In this document: positions 52,354-61,170 of the stretch, in pieces
How positions within the stretch are numbered: position 1 is the first letter of the stretch
Layout of the letters: every line of letters begins with the position of its first letter
Assembly (NCBI GenBank): GCA_028287135.1
Contig: JAQBQE010000010.1
Location: 1 to 64,000, forward strand
Reading direction: 5' to 3'
DNA: 64,000 nt
From: Myxococcales bacterium
GTDB taxonomy: Bacteria; Myxococcota_A; Polyangia; Haliangiales; Haliangiaceae
Made by a program: the position numbers and the translations under genes
Notes under the pieces: model-generated
The model's input: only the letters and a program-made list of their open reading frames with translations
The model's database searches: none
What the model was told of the DNA's origin: nothing

Positions 52354-54051
52354 CTACTGCCGCGAACCGTCGCTCGCGCGCAGGTCGATCGTGAACGGTC
52401 GCATCTCGGTCCAGTGACCGATGCCACTGACGTTCCCTGGGATCGTGGTGACCTTGATCCGCTCCTGTCGGCGAGCGATGGCATCGGCCTCGTCGCGGGG
52501 GAGCCCGGCATACGGGCCGCCGTCGGGGCGCCACGCCCACAGCTCGATGCGCTGCAGACGCCCCGCCCACGCCCACTCGATCACCAGAGGGTCGGCGGGA
52601 GGCAAGCCCGGATGGAGTCCCGGCGTCGGCAGGTAGACGCGGCGTCGGACGCCGACGGAACGCACCCCTTCACCGACGACGTGGAGATGCGCCCATCGGC
52701 CGGCGACGACGATCCGATCCGGACCGGGACCCTCGAGCGAGATCTCGATCCGTTGCGTCGAGGCATCGACGAGCCGGGCGCCGGCACGCTCCTGCGATGC
52801 AACATCCCCGACCAGCGGCCAGAACTCGAGCGCAGGCCGCAGCGTCATCGTTGCATCGCCGAGGCGGCACGTGATGCCGGGCGCCCGCCAGACGTCGAGC
52901 TCGCGGCGTAGTGGTGCGGGAATGCCGAGGCCGTGCTCGTCGAGGTCACCGAGGACCATCCGCAGATCGCGCGACAGCACCGCGGGCAGGGCGAACCGAT
53001 CGTGAAGCTCGTCATGCCAGTCGATCAGGGGAGAGCGATAGTGCGAGACGATCAGGCGGGCCACGATCGAGCGGAACAGGACCGCGAGCGCGGCGAGCAT
53101 CATCGGCCGGTCGGGCATCCGCACCGAGCGCAGCTCGATGATGCCCATCTTGCCGTGCCGAACCCCATGCGGCGCGATGTGCGGGTTCCAGAGCTTCTCG
53201 ACGTTGATCTCGGCCCGATGCGAGTTCCCGGCCGAATCGACGAGCAACGGTCCGAGTGCATGCCACAGCGTCTCGGGCGGCAGCTCGCCGCGATCCGCCA
53301 GTCGCTCGAGCCAGCCGAGCGCGATGCCCAGCTCGTCCCAGCGCTCGCGCGTTCCCTCGTCGGGACGCGGTCCCTGCGATGCGGATCCGACACACTCGTT
53401 CGCGAACCAGTACGACAGCGCGGGATGGTTGTTGAAGTAGCGGATCAGCGCCGGCAGCACGTGCGGGTAACGGACGAACGGGCTCGCCTGCGGGCGCGAT
53501 CCGCCGATCGAGATCTGACCACCACCACCCGAATCGACGAGGTCGCCGTTGAACCGGTAGCGGATCGCGGACAGTCCCGCGCTGGAGGCAGCCGCCCACA
53601 CGCGCTGTGCCTGCCGTGCAAAGGCAAGCGCGCTCGACGACGGCGCCATGTTGACCTCGACGACACCGGGATCCGGCGTCACGGTGAGCCAGTGATCGCC
53701 GCCGAGCTCGCTCGGAGGTGACAGTGGCGCGGCATCGCGCAGGGCCCGCGCGCCCGGTGCCTCGACGTCGTCGCGCCAGCGCACGCCGTACGAGAACCGC
53801 GGGTCCGGCTCGCCGGGGAACTGCCGTCCGACGATCCGGGTGAGCGCGGCGCCGGGCGTCGCGTTCGCGAAGTCGGTCGCGAGCAGATAAGCGCGCTCGA
53901 GCTTGTCGTCACCTTCGGACTCGGAGGTCCACGCGGCCTCGACGGAATCGGCACGCGTGAATGTCGGCTCCGCGCCGATCCAGACGTCGACGCCTCGGCG
54001 CTCGAGCAGGTCGTCGTGGATCGCGAGCGAGGCTTCGAGCTCGTCCTTCAT
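52354..54051 (-). CDS. DUF2126-like protein lacking the transglutaminase domain
   Basis: A 565-residue protein from ATG 54051, overlapping the stop of the larger paralogue by 4 bases (54048-54051). It aligns with the C-terminal half of that gene: VDVWIGAEPTFTRADS, WLTVTPDPGVVEVNMAPSSS, DSGGGGQISIGG, HPALSYWFANECVGSASQGPR, NSHRAEINVEKLWNP and GHWTEMRPFTIDLR. The N-terminal transglutaminase domain is missing, so it may serve as a partner or specificity subunit of the full-length enzyme. No disabled catalytic residues can be judged. The family length is otherwise similar to the paralogous half. Confidence 0.88.
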   Translation of the reverse strand: MKDELEASLAIHDDLLERRGVDVWIGAEPTFTRADSVEAAWTSESEGDDKLERAYLLATDFANATPGAALTRIVGRQFPGEPDPRFSYGVRWRDDVEAPGARALRDAAPLSPPSELGGDHWLTVTPDPGVVEVNMAPSSSALAFARQAQRVWAAASSAGLSAIRYRFNGDLVDSGGGGQISIGGSRPQASPFVRYPHVLPALIRYFNNHPALSYWFANECVGSASQGPRPDEGTRERWDELGIALGWLERLADRGELPPETLWHALGPLLVDSAGNSHRAEINVEKLWNPHIAPHGVRHGKMGIIELRSVRMPDRPMMLAALAVLFRSIVARLIVSHYRSPLIDWHDELHDRFALPAVLSRDLRMVLGDLDEHGLGIPAPLRRELDVWRAPGITCRLGDATMTLRPALEFWPLVGDVASQERAGARLVDASTQRIEISLEGPGPDRIVVAGRWAHLHVVGEGVRSVGVRRRVYLPTPGLHPGLPPADPLVIEWAWAGRLQRIELWAWRPDGGPYAGLPRDEADAIARRQERIKVTTIPGNVSGIGHWTEMRPFTIDLRASDGSRQ

Positions 54052-57000
54052 GGCACCCAGTCCTCGGTCTTCGGCATCGGAGCCCCGACCGAGTAGCGGC
54101 GGAGATCGAGCGTGTACGCGTGGTCCGCGTGCGCTGTCGCGACGCGCGCCTCGATCGGCCACGACGACGCACCCTCGACGGTGAACCGGCGCGCTCGGCG
54201 GGCGGCGGCCTCGACGCGCGTCAACGGCGGAGCATCGAACGCGCGGCCCTCGGGATGCCACACGTGATACGCGCCCGACGCGACGCCGCGGCGCGACCAG
54301 GTGTCGAGCACGTCGAGCTTGAGCGGGTGATGGATCCCGATGTGCGGCTGCAGCGAGTGCGGCGGGGCCCACGCCCGGAACCGAACACCGCCGACCCGGA
54401 CGTCGCGTCCCCCGGCGGCGCGCAGCGGAACGCCGATCCCGTTGACCACGACCTGGTAGCGCTCGACGTCGAGGCCGATCGTGCGGATCTCGATCCGCTC
54501 CATCGACGAGTCGACATAGCGGGCGGTCCCGGTCTGCGTGGCTTCCTCGCCGAGGACGTTCCACGGCTCGATCGCGTTGCGGACCTCGATCCGCGCGGCG
54601 CCTGTCTCGAGCGTCCCGACCAGCGGACACCGGAGCTCGACGAACGGAAGATACGCCGCGTTCGGCAGCGTCACGCCGTTCGCGGCGAGGTGCTCGAGGA
54701 CCTCCTCGAAGTCCCGCCACATCCAGCAGGGCAGGAGGTACTTGTCGTGGAGCGTCTCGCCCCAGCGGACGAGCGGACGGTCGTAGCGCTCCCTGGCGAA
54801 CGAGGCGACGAGCGCGCGCACGAGGATCGCCTGCGCCGCGAGCATCCGCGGATGAGGCGGCATCTCGAAGGCTCGGAATTCGACCAGACCTTGCCGGCCG
54901 TGCGGCGTCTGTGGATCGAACAGCTTGTCGATCGAGATCTCCGCCCGGTGCGTCGAGCCACTGACGTCGACGAGCAGGTGACGGAGCAGCGCATCGAGCA
55001 TCCACGGCTGCTTGCTGTCCGCGACGGCAGGCAACGCGAGCTCGAGCTCGTAGAGCGCATCGTGGCGCGCCTCGTCGATCCGCGGTGCCTGGGACGTCGC
55101 TCCGACGAACAGACCGGTCATCATGTACGACAGCGAGGGGTGGTGCTGCGTGAACGTGATCAGGCTCGACAGCAGATCCGGACGCACCAGCCACGGAGAG
55201 CGCACCGGCGTCGGTCCACCGATCGTGATGTGATTGCCGCCGCCGGAACCTGCGAGGCGGCCATCGAGCAGGTAGCGCTCCGCGGTGAGGCCGGTGGCGA
55301 GCGCGGCCTCGAACACGGTGGCATGCAGCGCGGCGGCCTCGGCGCAGCTCGTCACCGGCGGGAGGTTGACCTCGAGCACACCGGGATCCGGGGTCACCGC
55401 GAACCGCATCCGCTGCGGCGACGGTGGCGGCGTGTAGCCCTCGAGGTGGACGTCGACGCCGGTGGTCTGCCGCGCCTGATCGATCGCGGAGACCAGCATA
55501 CAGAAGTCGTCGAACCGCGGCAGGGGAGGGAGGAACACCCAGAGCTGCCCGTCGCGCGGCTGGATCGTGAGTGCGGTGCGAACGCCTGCGCCTGCCTCGT
55601 CACGCGCCGCGGCGGCCTTCGCGGTGACGCCGGTGCCGGTGGCGCGCGCTTCCTGGGCTGGTTCGTCGGGCTCGTCGCGGCGCGGATCCGGCAGATCCGG
55701 CGCATCGGCCCACACTGGTGGCGGAAGCCCAGGTCCAAGGCTCGCGAGCGGAAGCCGCAATCCGATCGGCGAATCACCGGGCACGAGGAACAAGTGGCCG
55801 CGGCGAAACTGCCAGTGATCCGTCAGCCAGCCGGTCGCGTCGCGCGCGAGCGGCATCACGTAGCCCACGGCGCTACCGATGCCACGATCGAGGATCGTGA
55901 CGAGCCGGCGGCGCTCCTCGGGATCGTCGAGCCCTGCCTTGCGCGGATCGAGATCGACAGGGAGCTGCGCCTCGGTGCGCAGGACCCCCCACGGATCCTC
56001 GAACGCCGCGTGCAGCGATGCGGACAGCCCGAGTGCGGTTGCGAGCGCCTCGCCGAGCTCCTCCGCTGCTTCTGCCGTTCCGCGCTGGAACAAGCTGCGA
56101 GCGGGCCACAGCGGTGTGGCATCGCGACGCCCGATCACGTCGAGCGCCCAGCGCGGCAGGCTCTCGCCGGGATACTGCTTGCCCATCCGGTGCAGCACGA
56201 CGCCACCGGGCGCGAGTCGATCGCGCAACGTAGCCGCGAGCTCGCGGCCGCGCTTCCACTTGTCGGGCCCGAGCGCGCCGCCCTGCCACTCCTCGAGCGC
56301 TTGCTGCTCGCGCGACGTGAAGGTCGGCTCGCCGCCGGTCCACACCTCGAGCTTCTCGTCGGCGAGCACCGCGTCGACGACGGCGCCGGCCGCGAGCAGC
56401 TCGGTCCACACCTCGTCGGTGTACGGAGCCGTCGGGCGCGCTTCGTGACCGAGCCGGCCGATCATCGTCGAGAACGTGACATCGGTTGCCGCGACGTCGC
56501 TGGTGCCGTCGAGCGGCGCGGCGTGCGACGGCGAGGCGGTCGACGCGAGCGGGATGTGGCCCTCGCCGCACAGCAGGCCGCTGGTCCCGTCGAAGCCGAT
56601 CCAGCCGGCACCGGGGACGTATGCCTCGGCCCACGCATGGAGGTCGACGACGTCGCGCGCCACGCCCTTGGGCTCGTTCGGGATCATGCCCTCGTCGGTG
56701 AGCTGCACGAGGTAGCCCGAGACGAACCGGGCCGCGATCCCACGCTGGCGCATCAGCGCGACCAGCAGCACCGCCGCGTCGCGACAGCTGCCGCGCTCGT
56801 GGACGAGCGTCTCTTCCGGTGTCCACACACCGGGCTCGTCACGGATCACGTACGCGATCCTCTCGCGCACCGCCGCGTTGAGCTTGATCAACACGTCGAT
56901 CGTCTCGCCGCTCCAGGGCAGCGAGGTCAGGAGCTCGGTCGCCTTGCGACCCATGCGATAGGCCGGATCATGGGTGTCGAGGTACGGCCCGAGCTCGGCG

Positions 57001-57329
57001 TCCTGGCCGTCCGGATACTTGAACGGCAGCTGCTTCGCGCGGTCGTCGATGAAGAAGTCGAACGGGTTGACCGGGTTGATCTCGACCGCCATCTCGACGA
57101 GCAGCTCGAGCGCGCTGACGTCCTGCCCGGCCTTGAACGTCACGCGGGCGACGTGGTTGCCGTGTGGATCGCGCTGCCAGAGCACCCGGTGCTCCGGCGC
57201 GATCTCGAGGCGGTAGCTCTCGATCCGCGCGCGCGTGTGATCCGTCGGACGCAGACGGATGGTGTGCGGACCGAGCAGGGCCGGTCGCGGATAGGCGTAG
57301 CGACTGCGATGCTGGATCAGGACACGCAC
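54048..57329 (-). CDS. Transglutaminase + DUF2126 protein
   Basis: From GTG 57329 (MRVLIQHRSRYAYP, the family N-terminus) this is a 1093-residue protein; the ORF stays open to a GTG at 57386. The N-terminal transglutaminase domain (~1-290) has Cys in RGSCRDAAVLLVALMRQ (~180), His in DLHAWAEAYVPG (~232) and Asp in GFDGTSGLL (~247). The DUF2126 region (~330-1090) includes EVWTGGEPTF, TPDPGVLEVNLPP, SGGGNHITIGG, HPSLSYMMTGLFVGATSQAPR, STHRAEISIDKLF. The catalytic triad is intact. It is predicted to cleave or transfer amide bonds in the ATP-grasp/alpha-E pathway, cytosolic in the absence of a signal peptide. Confidence 0.92.
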   Translation of the reverse strand: MRVLIQHRSRYAYPRPALLGPHTIRLRPTDHTRARIESYRLEIAPEHRVLWQRDPHGNHVARVTFKAGQDVSALELLVEMAVEINPVNPFDFFIDDRAKQLPFKYPDGQDAELGPYLDTHDPAYRMGRKATELLTSLPWSGETIDVLIKLNAAVRERIAYVIRDEPGVWTPEETLVHERGSCRDAAVLLVALMRQRGIAARFVSGYLVQLTDEGMIPNEPKGVARDVVDLHAWAEAYVPGAGWIGFDGTSGLLCGEGHIPLASTASPSHAAPLDGTSDVAATDVTFSTMIGRLGHEARPTAPYTDEVWTELLAAGAVVDAVLADEKLEVWTGGEPTFTSREQQALEEWQGGALGPDKWKRGRELAATLRDRLAPGGVVLHRMGKQYPGESLPRWALDVIGRRDATPLWPARSLFQRGTAEAAEELGEALATALGLSASLHAAFEDPWGVLRTEAQLPVDLDPRKAGLDDPEERRRLVTILDRGIGSAVGYVMPLARDATGWLTDHWQFRRGHLFLVPGDSPIGLRLPLASLGPGLPPPVWADAPDLPDPRRDEPDEPAQEARATGTGVTAKAAAARDEAGAGVRTALTIQPRDGQLWVFLPPLPRFDDFCMLVSAIDQARQTTGVDVHLEGYTPPPSPQRMRFAVTPDPGVLEVNLPPVTSCAEAAALHATVFEAALATGLTAERYLLDGRLAGSGGGNHITIGGPTPVRSPWLVRPDLLSSLITFTQHHPSLSYMMTGLFVGATSQAPRIDEARHDALYELELALPAVADSKQPWMLDALLRHLLVDVSGSTHRAEISIDKLFDPQTPHGRQGLVEFRAFEMPPHPRMLAAQAILVRALVASFARERYDRPLVRWGETLHDKYLLPCWMWRDFEEVLEHLAANGVTLPNAAYLPFVELRCPLVGTLETGAARIEVRNAIEPWNVLGEEATQTGTARYVDSSMERIEIRTIGLDVERYQVVVNGIGVPLRAAGGRDVRVGGVRFRAWAPPHSLQPHIGIHHPLKLDVLDTWSRRGVASGAYHVWHPEGRAFDAPPLTRVEAAARRARRFTVEGASSWPIEARVATAHADHAYTLDLRRYSVGAPMPKTEDWVP

Positions 57330-57414
57330 GGCGGCTTCATACCTTCTACCACCCGCGGGATGTGCCGCAGGGGAGGAAGTCTTCACGAACCGACGCGATG
57401 CGTGCGCTGATGAC

Positions 57415-57705
57415 TCAGCGGCGCTGCGCCCGGGTGATTTCCTGGGCGAGGTGCTTGTTCCGCTCGAGCCAGCGGTTGAGGTCGCGCGCGATCACATCCG
57501 ATGGATGAACCAGGTCGCCGGTCATCAGGGAATAGACGGTCGCAAGCGCGGTCTCGATCGCCTGACGCAGCAGGACCTCGCGCGGAGCGAGATCGGCGAG
57601 CGCATCCTCGAGCTCGTCCTTGCGGGCGAGCACCCGAGCGGCGAGCGGTTGACCACGCGTTGCGTCGGTCGTGTTCTTGATCTCGAGATTGAGGATCGCG
57701 CTCAT
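57415..57705 (-). CDS. Small helical protein of unknown function
   Basis: A 96-residue protein from ATG 57705 behind a strong AAGGAG RBS, which decides the start against longer in-frame ORFs. The sequence MSAILNLEIKNTTDATRG ... RKDELEDALADLAP ... NRWLERNKHLAQEITR is mostly helical, hydrophilic and lacks a recognised domain. It follows the DUF2171 gene by 10 bases on the same strand, so the pair is likely one operon. No signal peptide was seen. Confidence 0.72.
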   Translation of the reverse strand: MSAILNLEIKNTTDATRGQPLAARVLARKDELEDALADLAPREVLLRQAIETALATVYSLMTGDLVHPSDVIARDLNRWLERNKHLAQEITRAQRR

Positions 57706-57715
57706 GGCCGGCTCC

Positions 57716-57967
57716 TTATGATTCCGCGACCGGAGAGGTCTTCCACTCGCGCATGGCTTCGGCGCCCGGGCGATCGATGTGGACCTTGTCGTCCACCGAC
57801 GACACCCACGCGAGCGGGATGTAGTGGTGCTGACCCTTGTCGTCCTTGGCCAGCTTGATGAAGTCGGTGCCTTCGAGGTGGTCGACCACCGCAAACTGGC
57901 CATTGTTCGAGCACACGACAGGCATGTGCGGCTTGATAAGGCCTTCGGCCGTTACTGAATCGAGCAT
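57716..57967 (-). CDS. DUF2171 domain protein
   Basis: An 83-residue protein whose core matches DUF2171: NNGQFAVVDHLEGTDFIKL, then DDKGQHHYIPLAWVSSVDDKVHIDR. These are small PRC-barrel-like proteins, often tied to stress or photosynthetic-apparatus genes elsewhere; the function is unknown. The start ATG 57967 gives a standard length. It lies immediately upstream of the 96-residue helical protein. Confidence 0.85.
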   Translation of the reverse strand: MLDSVTAEGLIKPHMPVVCSNNGQFAVVDHLEGTDFIKLAKDDKGQHHYIPLAWVSSVDDKVHIDRPGAEAMREWKTSPVAES

Positions 57968-58078
57968 GACCGGGGATAGAGCATCCTCCGTGCCAGCGCC
58001 AAACCGCCGGAATACGCGGTACGGCAGTTCCCGGTCGAGCGCTTTCGCGCATCGGGCGGTGCGGTTCCGCCGCTGACG

Positions 58079-58519
58079 CTACTTCTTCTCAGGCGCGCCG
58101 AGACCGAGCCGCTGATGGTCCGCGAGCGTGCACCGATTCTGGACCACGGTGATCCCCGCCGCCTCGAGCGTGCGCGCGGCGTCCTCGTTCTTGATCCCGA
58201 GCTGGAACCACACGACCTTGGGCCGCGGCTTCATCGCGAGGATGTCCTCGACGTGCGCGGGGATCGCATCCGGCCTGCGGAACACGTCGACGATATCGAT
58301 CGGCACCCCGATCTCCGCGAGCGTTGCGCGCACGGGCTCGCCGAACAGCGTCTCTCCGACGAACTGCGGGTTCACTCCAATGATCTTGTACCCCTCGTCG
58401 TGGAGGTACTCCGGGACGTAGAACGCTGCCTTCTCGGGCTCGTGATGGATGCCGAGCACCGCGACGGTCGGAGACATCGTCAAGATCTCCCGGATCCGGG
58501 TGTCGTTGATCGAAGCCAT
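58079..58519 (-). CDS. CoA-binding domain protein (YccU-like)
   Basis: A 146-residue Rossmann-like CoA-binding protein: TVAVLGIHHEPEKAAFYVPEYLHDEGYKIIGVNPQF (GxxxxxxK...P nucleotide loop), IDIVDVFRRPD, WFQLGIKNEDAARTLEAAGITVVQNRCTLADH. It resembles E. coli YccU, with a family length of 137-150. It is soluble and monocistronic-looking; the start is ATG 58519. The role is unknown. The divergent small gene begins ~50 bases away. Confidence 0.92.
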   Translation of the reverse strand: MASINDTRIREILTMSPTVAVLGIHHEPEKAAFYVPEYLHDEGYKIIGVNPQFVGETLFGEPVRATLAEIGVPIDIVDVFRRPDAIPAHVEDILAMKPRPKVVWFQLGIKNEDAARTLEAAGITVVQNRCTLADHQRLGLGAPEKK

Positions 58520-58570
58520 AACCCGAGCTTACCGTGGGCTCCGACCGCGGGCTTCTGCTAGACGTGAAGG

Positions 58571-58893
58571 ATGTCCTCACGCGCCGTGTGGGTGCTGCTC
58601 GTCGCGGCAACCGCCGTCACGGCGACGATCGGCCCGCCCGTGAGCGCCTCCTTGCGCGGATCGCGGCGGACTCCGCGGTGGTGATCACGGCAGCGGGACC
58701 CACGCTGACGCAGCCGCGTATGCGTGCGGTCATCGACGTACTGCGGCCGCACGGGCCTGCGCGCATGGGCTGCGCGATCGACCTCGCGGCCGATCACGTC
58801 GCGCTGGGCGTCACCGAGGCGCGCTCCGCGGTGCTCGTGATCGAGAGCCGGCGCGACCCCACGCCGACGGACCTCGTGCTGGTCGAGCACTGA
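58571..58893 (+). pseudogene. Possible frameshifted secreted protein
   Basis: The reading frame from ATG 58571 begins with a signal-peptide-like segment (MSSRAVWVLLVAATAVTA) but stops at 58682-58684. A second frame, open from 58534 to the TGA at 58891, continues with SAVVITAAGPTLTQPRMR ... VIDVLRPHG ... ESRRDPTPTDLVLVEH without a plausible start of its own (GTG 58534 is weak). Joining them with a one-base shift near 58640-58665 would give one exported ~100-residue protein. It may be a pseudogene, a sequencing error or programmed frameshifting. No domain was identified. Confidence 0.5.
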
Positions 58894-58917
58894 GCACGGG
58901 CATATAGTCCGGGGTCG

Positions 58918-60099
58918 ATGCGCCACCCCGTCCTCGCTCTCGTGCTCGTGCTCGCTGTCTCCGCCCCGACCGCTGCGGCGCCGCCACAGCAAGGTCATGA
59001 CTTCACCGCCGAGGGCCGTGCGCTCCTGCGGGTCGGCGCGTGTGGCGACGGGCCCGCACCCGCCGAGTTTCTCGAGCGGTACGTGACCAAGCACTGCACG
59101 ATCATCGACCGCGCGCAGGAGGACTACCGCACGAAATGGGTGAGCAAGGCGCGCCCGTTCTTCGCGGATCACGTGCCGGCCGACGTGCCGAAGAAGGTCG
59201 TCTATCCGTTCTCGGGAGGCGATCTCTCGACGGCGCTGACCGTGTATCCCGACGCCGACGAGATCACGACGCTGTCGCTCGAGCCCGCGGGCGACCCGCG
59301 CACGCTGGCCGCGCTCTCCACGCCGGTCCAGAAGGCGAAGAGCCAGATGATCGCTCCGGGGCTCGAGCGGGCCCTCGGCACGATCCGCGACGAGCTGCGG
59401 TTTCTCTACACGGTGAACTTCAGCAACACGATGAACATGATCAACGCGATGCGCAGCGGCATGCTGCCGACGCAGCTCGTGTTCGGGCTGTCTGCGCTCA
59501 AGATCCACGGCTTCGAGGTCGTGGCGCTGCGCTACTTCTCGCTCGACGAGGCGGGCACGATCCGGTACCTGAGCGATGCCGAGGTCGCGGCCGCGCCCGA
59601 CGTGCTGAAGGGCAAGGCCGACACGCGCAATCGCGTGTTCGCCAACGCCGAGGTCCAGTTCCGGAAGCCGGGCGGTCGCGTCCAGATCTATCGCCATCTC
59701 CAGGTCAACCTCGACGACGCGCACATGAAGAAGGACCCGCGCGTGATCAAGCACCTCGCCGCCAAGGGCCCGGTCGCCGCGATGACGAAGGCGGCGAGCT
59801 ACCTGCTGTCGTGGCCAGGGTTCTCGACGATCCGGACGTACCTGACCGACCACGCGGTGTGGATGGTGTCGGATGCGACCGGCGTTCCGCCGAAGATCGG
59901 CAAGGCGGCAGGGTTCGAGTACGAGACCTACGGACGCTACGAGCTCTCTCACATGGACGGCGGCAAGGGGGTCGAGAAGGAGTGGCGCGAGGAATGGGCC
60001 CAGCAGCCGCGCCGGGATCTGCCGTTTCGGTTCGGCTACTACGACGGGACGAAGAGCCATTCGAACCACCTCGTGATCATGAGGAAGAAGAAGAGCTGA
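58918..60099 (+). CDS. Secreted hypothetical protein
   Basis: A 393-residue protein with a signal peptide (LALVLVLAVSAPTAAA, cleaved near residue 20). It starts at ATG 58918, 24 bases after the frameshifted gene. Notable patches are KKVVYPFSGGDLSTALTVYP, RFLYTVNFSNTMNMINAMRS, LKIHGFEVVALRYFSLDEAG and FEYETYGRYELSHMDGG; no domain was recognised. The compact globular look (no repeats, no transmembrane helix) suggests an extracytoplasmic binding or enzymatic protein restricted to myxobacteria (inference). Confidence 0.82.
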   Translation: MRHPVLALVLVLAVSAPTAAAPPQQGHDFTAEGRALLRVGACGDGPAPAEFLERYVTKHCTIIDRAQEDYRTKWVSKARPFFADHVPADVPKKVVYPFSGGDLSTALTVYPDADEITTLSLEPAGDPRTLAALSTPVQKAKSQMIAPGLERALGTIRDELRFLYTVNFSNTMNMINAMRSGMLPTQLVFGLSALKIHGFEVVALRYFSLDEAGTIRYLSDAEVAAAPDVLKGKADTRNRVFANAEVQFRKPGGRVQIYRHLQVNLDDAHMKKDPRVIKHLAAKGPVAAMTKAASYLLSWPGFSTIRTYLTDHAVWMVSDATGVPPKIGKAAGFEYETYGRYELSHMDGGKGVEKEWREEWAQQPRRDLPFRFGYYDGTKSHSNHLVIMRKKKS

Positions 60100-60194
60100 T
60101 CCGTCGGTGACGTCCACGTGTAGGGCACGTTGCGACAGTCAGAACGGTGGCGCGGTCGAGAGATCACGAGCGCGCGTTGCGTTAGCGTGATCGC

Positions 60195-61169
60195 ATGGTG
60201 GCTGTCGGGTGTCCGCGCTGTCGCGGTGTGGTGGCGCTCCACGAGGGGCGTCCCAGCGTGACGTCCTCCGGGACGGTGGAGCTCTGGCATCGCGGATGCT
60301 GGGAGCACCGTGACGTCCCGATCGTCGTCGCAGCGACCCCGGTCGTCACCGTCATCGCTCCTCCTCGGTTCGCGCAGCGGTCGGTGCAGCGCGGCCTGGC
60401 GGCTGCTGCGATCGCCACGACGGCGCTCGTCGGCGTCGGCTTCGCGCACTGGTCGCAGCCGGCGACGACCACGACGTCGCTCGCCAACGTCGATCTCGGA
60501 TCGGCGGAGGACGTCGGCCTCCCCGATGCGCGGACGACGCGCGAGATCGCACCGCCACCGTCGACGCACATCGATTCGCCGCTCGAGACCCGGTATCCGC
60601 TCGCCGAACGCGACGGTGAACGGCTCGATGTCACGTTCACGTCGCTCGGCGGCTGGATCCATCCGGTGACCGATAGCGCCGAGCTGATGCCGGAGCGCCA
60701 CTCGCGCCTGTTCGGCTCGCAGCGGATCGGGATCGAGCGGGCGGAGTGTGGAGCCGGTCATTGCGGTGTCGATCTCGATGGTCCGCGTGGCCGCCCGATC
60801 GTCGCGGTCGCCGATGGCAAGGTCGTCCGAGTCGAGCGCAAGGAGCTCGGTGCCGATGGTCGCAGCGGTCGCTACGTCCGCATCCAGCACGACGACAGCA
60901 CGCTGACCGCGTACATGCACATGGACGATGTCGCGGAGGCCCTGCAGGTCGGCGACTACGTCCGCGGTGGCCAGTACATCGGCACGCTCGGTGCGACCGC
61001 GGTGTACTCGGCGGCCCCCCACCTCCACTTCAGCCTCGAGGTGCCACAGCACCCCGGCCTCCACGGCGACACCATCAACACGACGTACGTCGACCCGGCG
61101 CCGTTCCTCGTGCGCGCGAAGATCGTCCCGTCGCCCGAGCGGCGGCACGCGATCAAGCCAGCGTCGTAG
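60195..61169 (+). CDS. M23 (LytM-type) peptidase with zinc-ribbon N-terminus
   Basis: A 324-residue protein. It begins with a CPRC ... HRGC zinc-ribbon-like motif (Cys6, Cys9, His~32, Cys~35) before a transmembrane helix (~67-84), then a linker and a C-terminal M23 domain. Catalytic residues are His/Asp in GHCGVDLDGPRG, TAYMHMDD and HLHFSLEV (HxH), so it is probably an active endopeptidase acting on peptidoglycan cross-bridges. Unusually, the zinc-binding domain is on the cytoplasmic side of the anchor. Start ATG 60195; no neighbouring operon partner on the same strand. Confidence 0.88.
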   Translation: MVAVGCPRCRGVVALHEGRPSVTSSGTVELWHRGCWEHRDVPIVVAATPVVTVIAPPRFAQRSVQRGLAAAAIATTALVGVGFAHWSQPATTTTSLANVDLGSAEDVGLPDARTTREIAPPPSTHIDSPLETRYPLAERDGERLDVTFTSLGGWIHPVTDSAELMPERHSRLFGSQRIGIERAECGAGHCGVDLDGPRGRPIVAVADGKVVRVERKELGADGRSGRYVRIQHDDSTLTAYMHMDDVAEALQVGDYVRGGQYIGTLGATAVYSAAPHLHFSLEVPQHPGLHGDTINTTYVDPAPFLVRAKIVPSPERRHAIKPAS

Positions 61170-61170
61170 C

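Noticed and set aside
53961-57410. An 1149-codon plus-strand ORF
   Set aside because: Antisense to the transglutaminase/DUF2126 gene, which has an intact catalytic triad on the minus strand.
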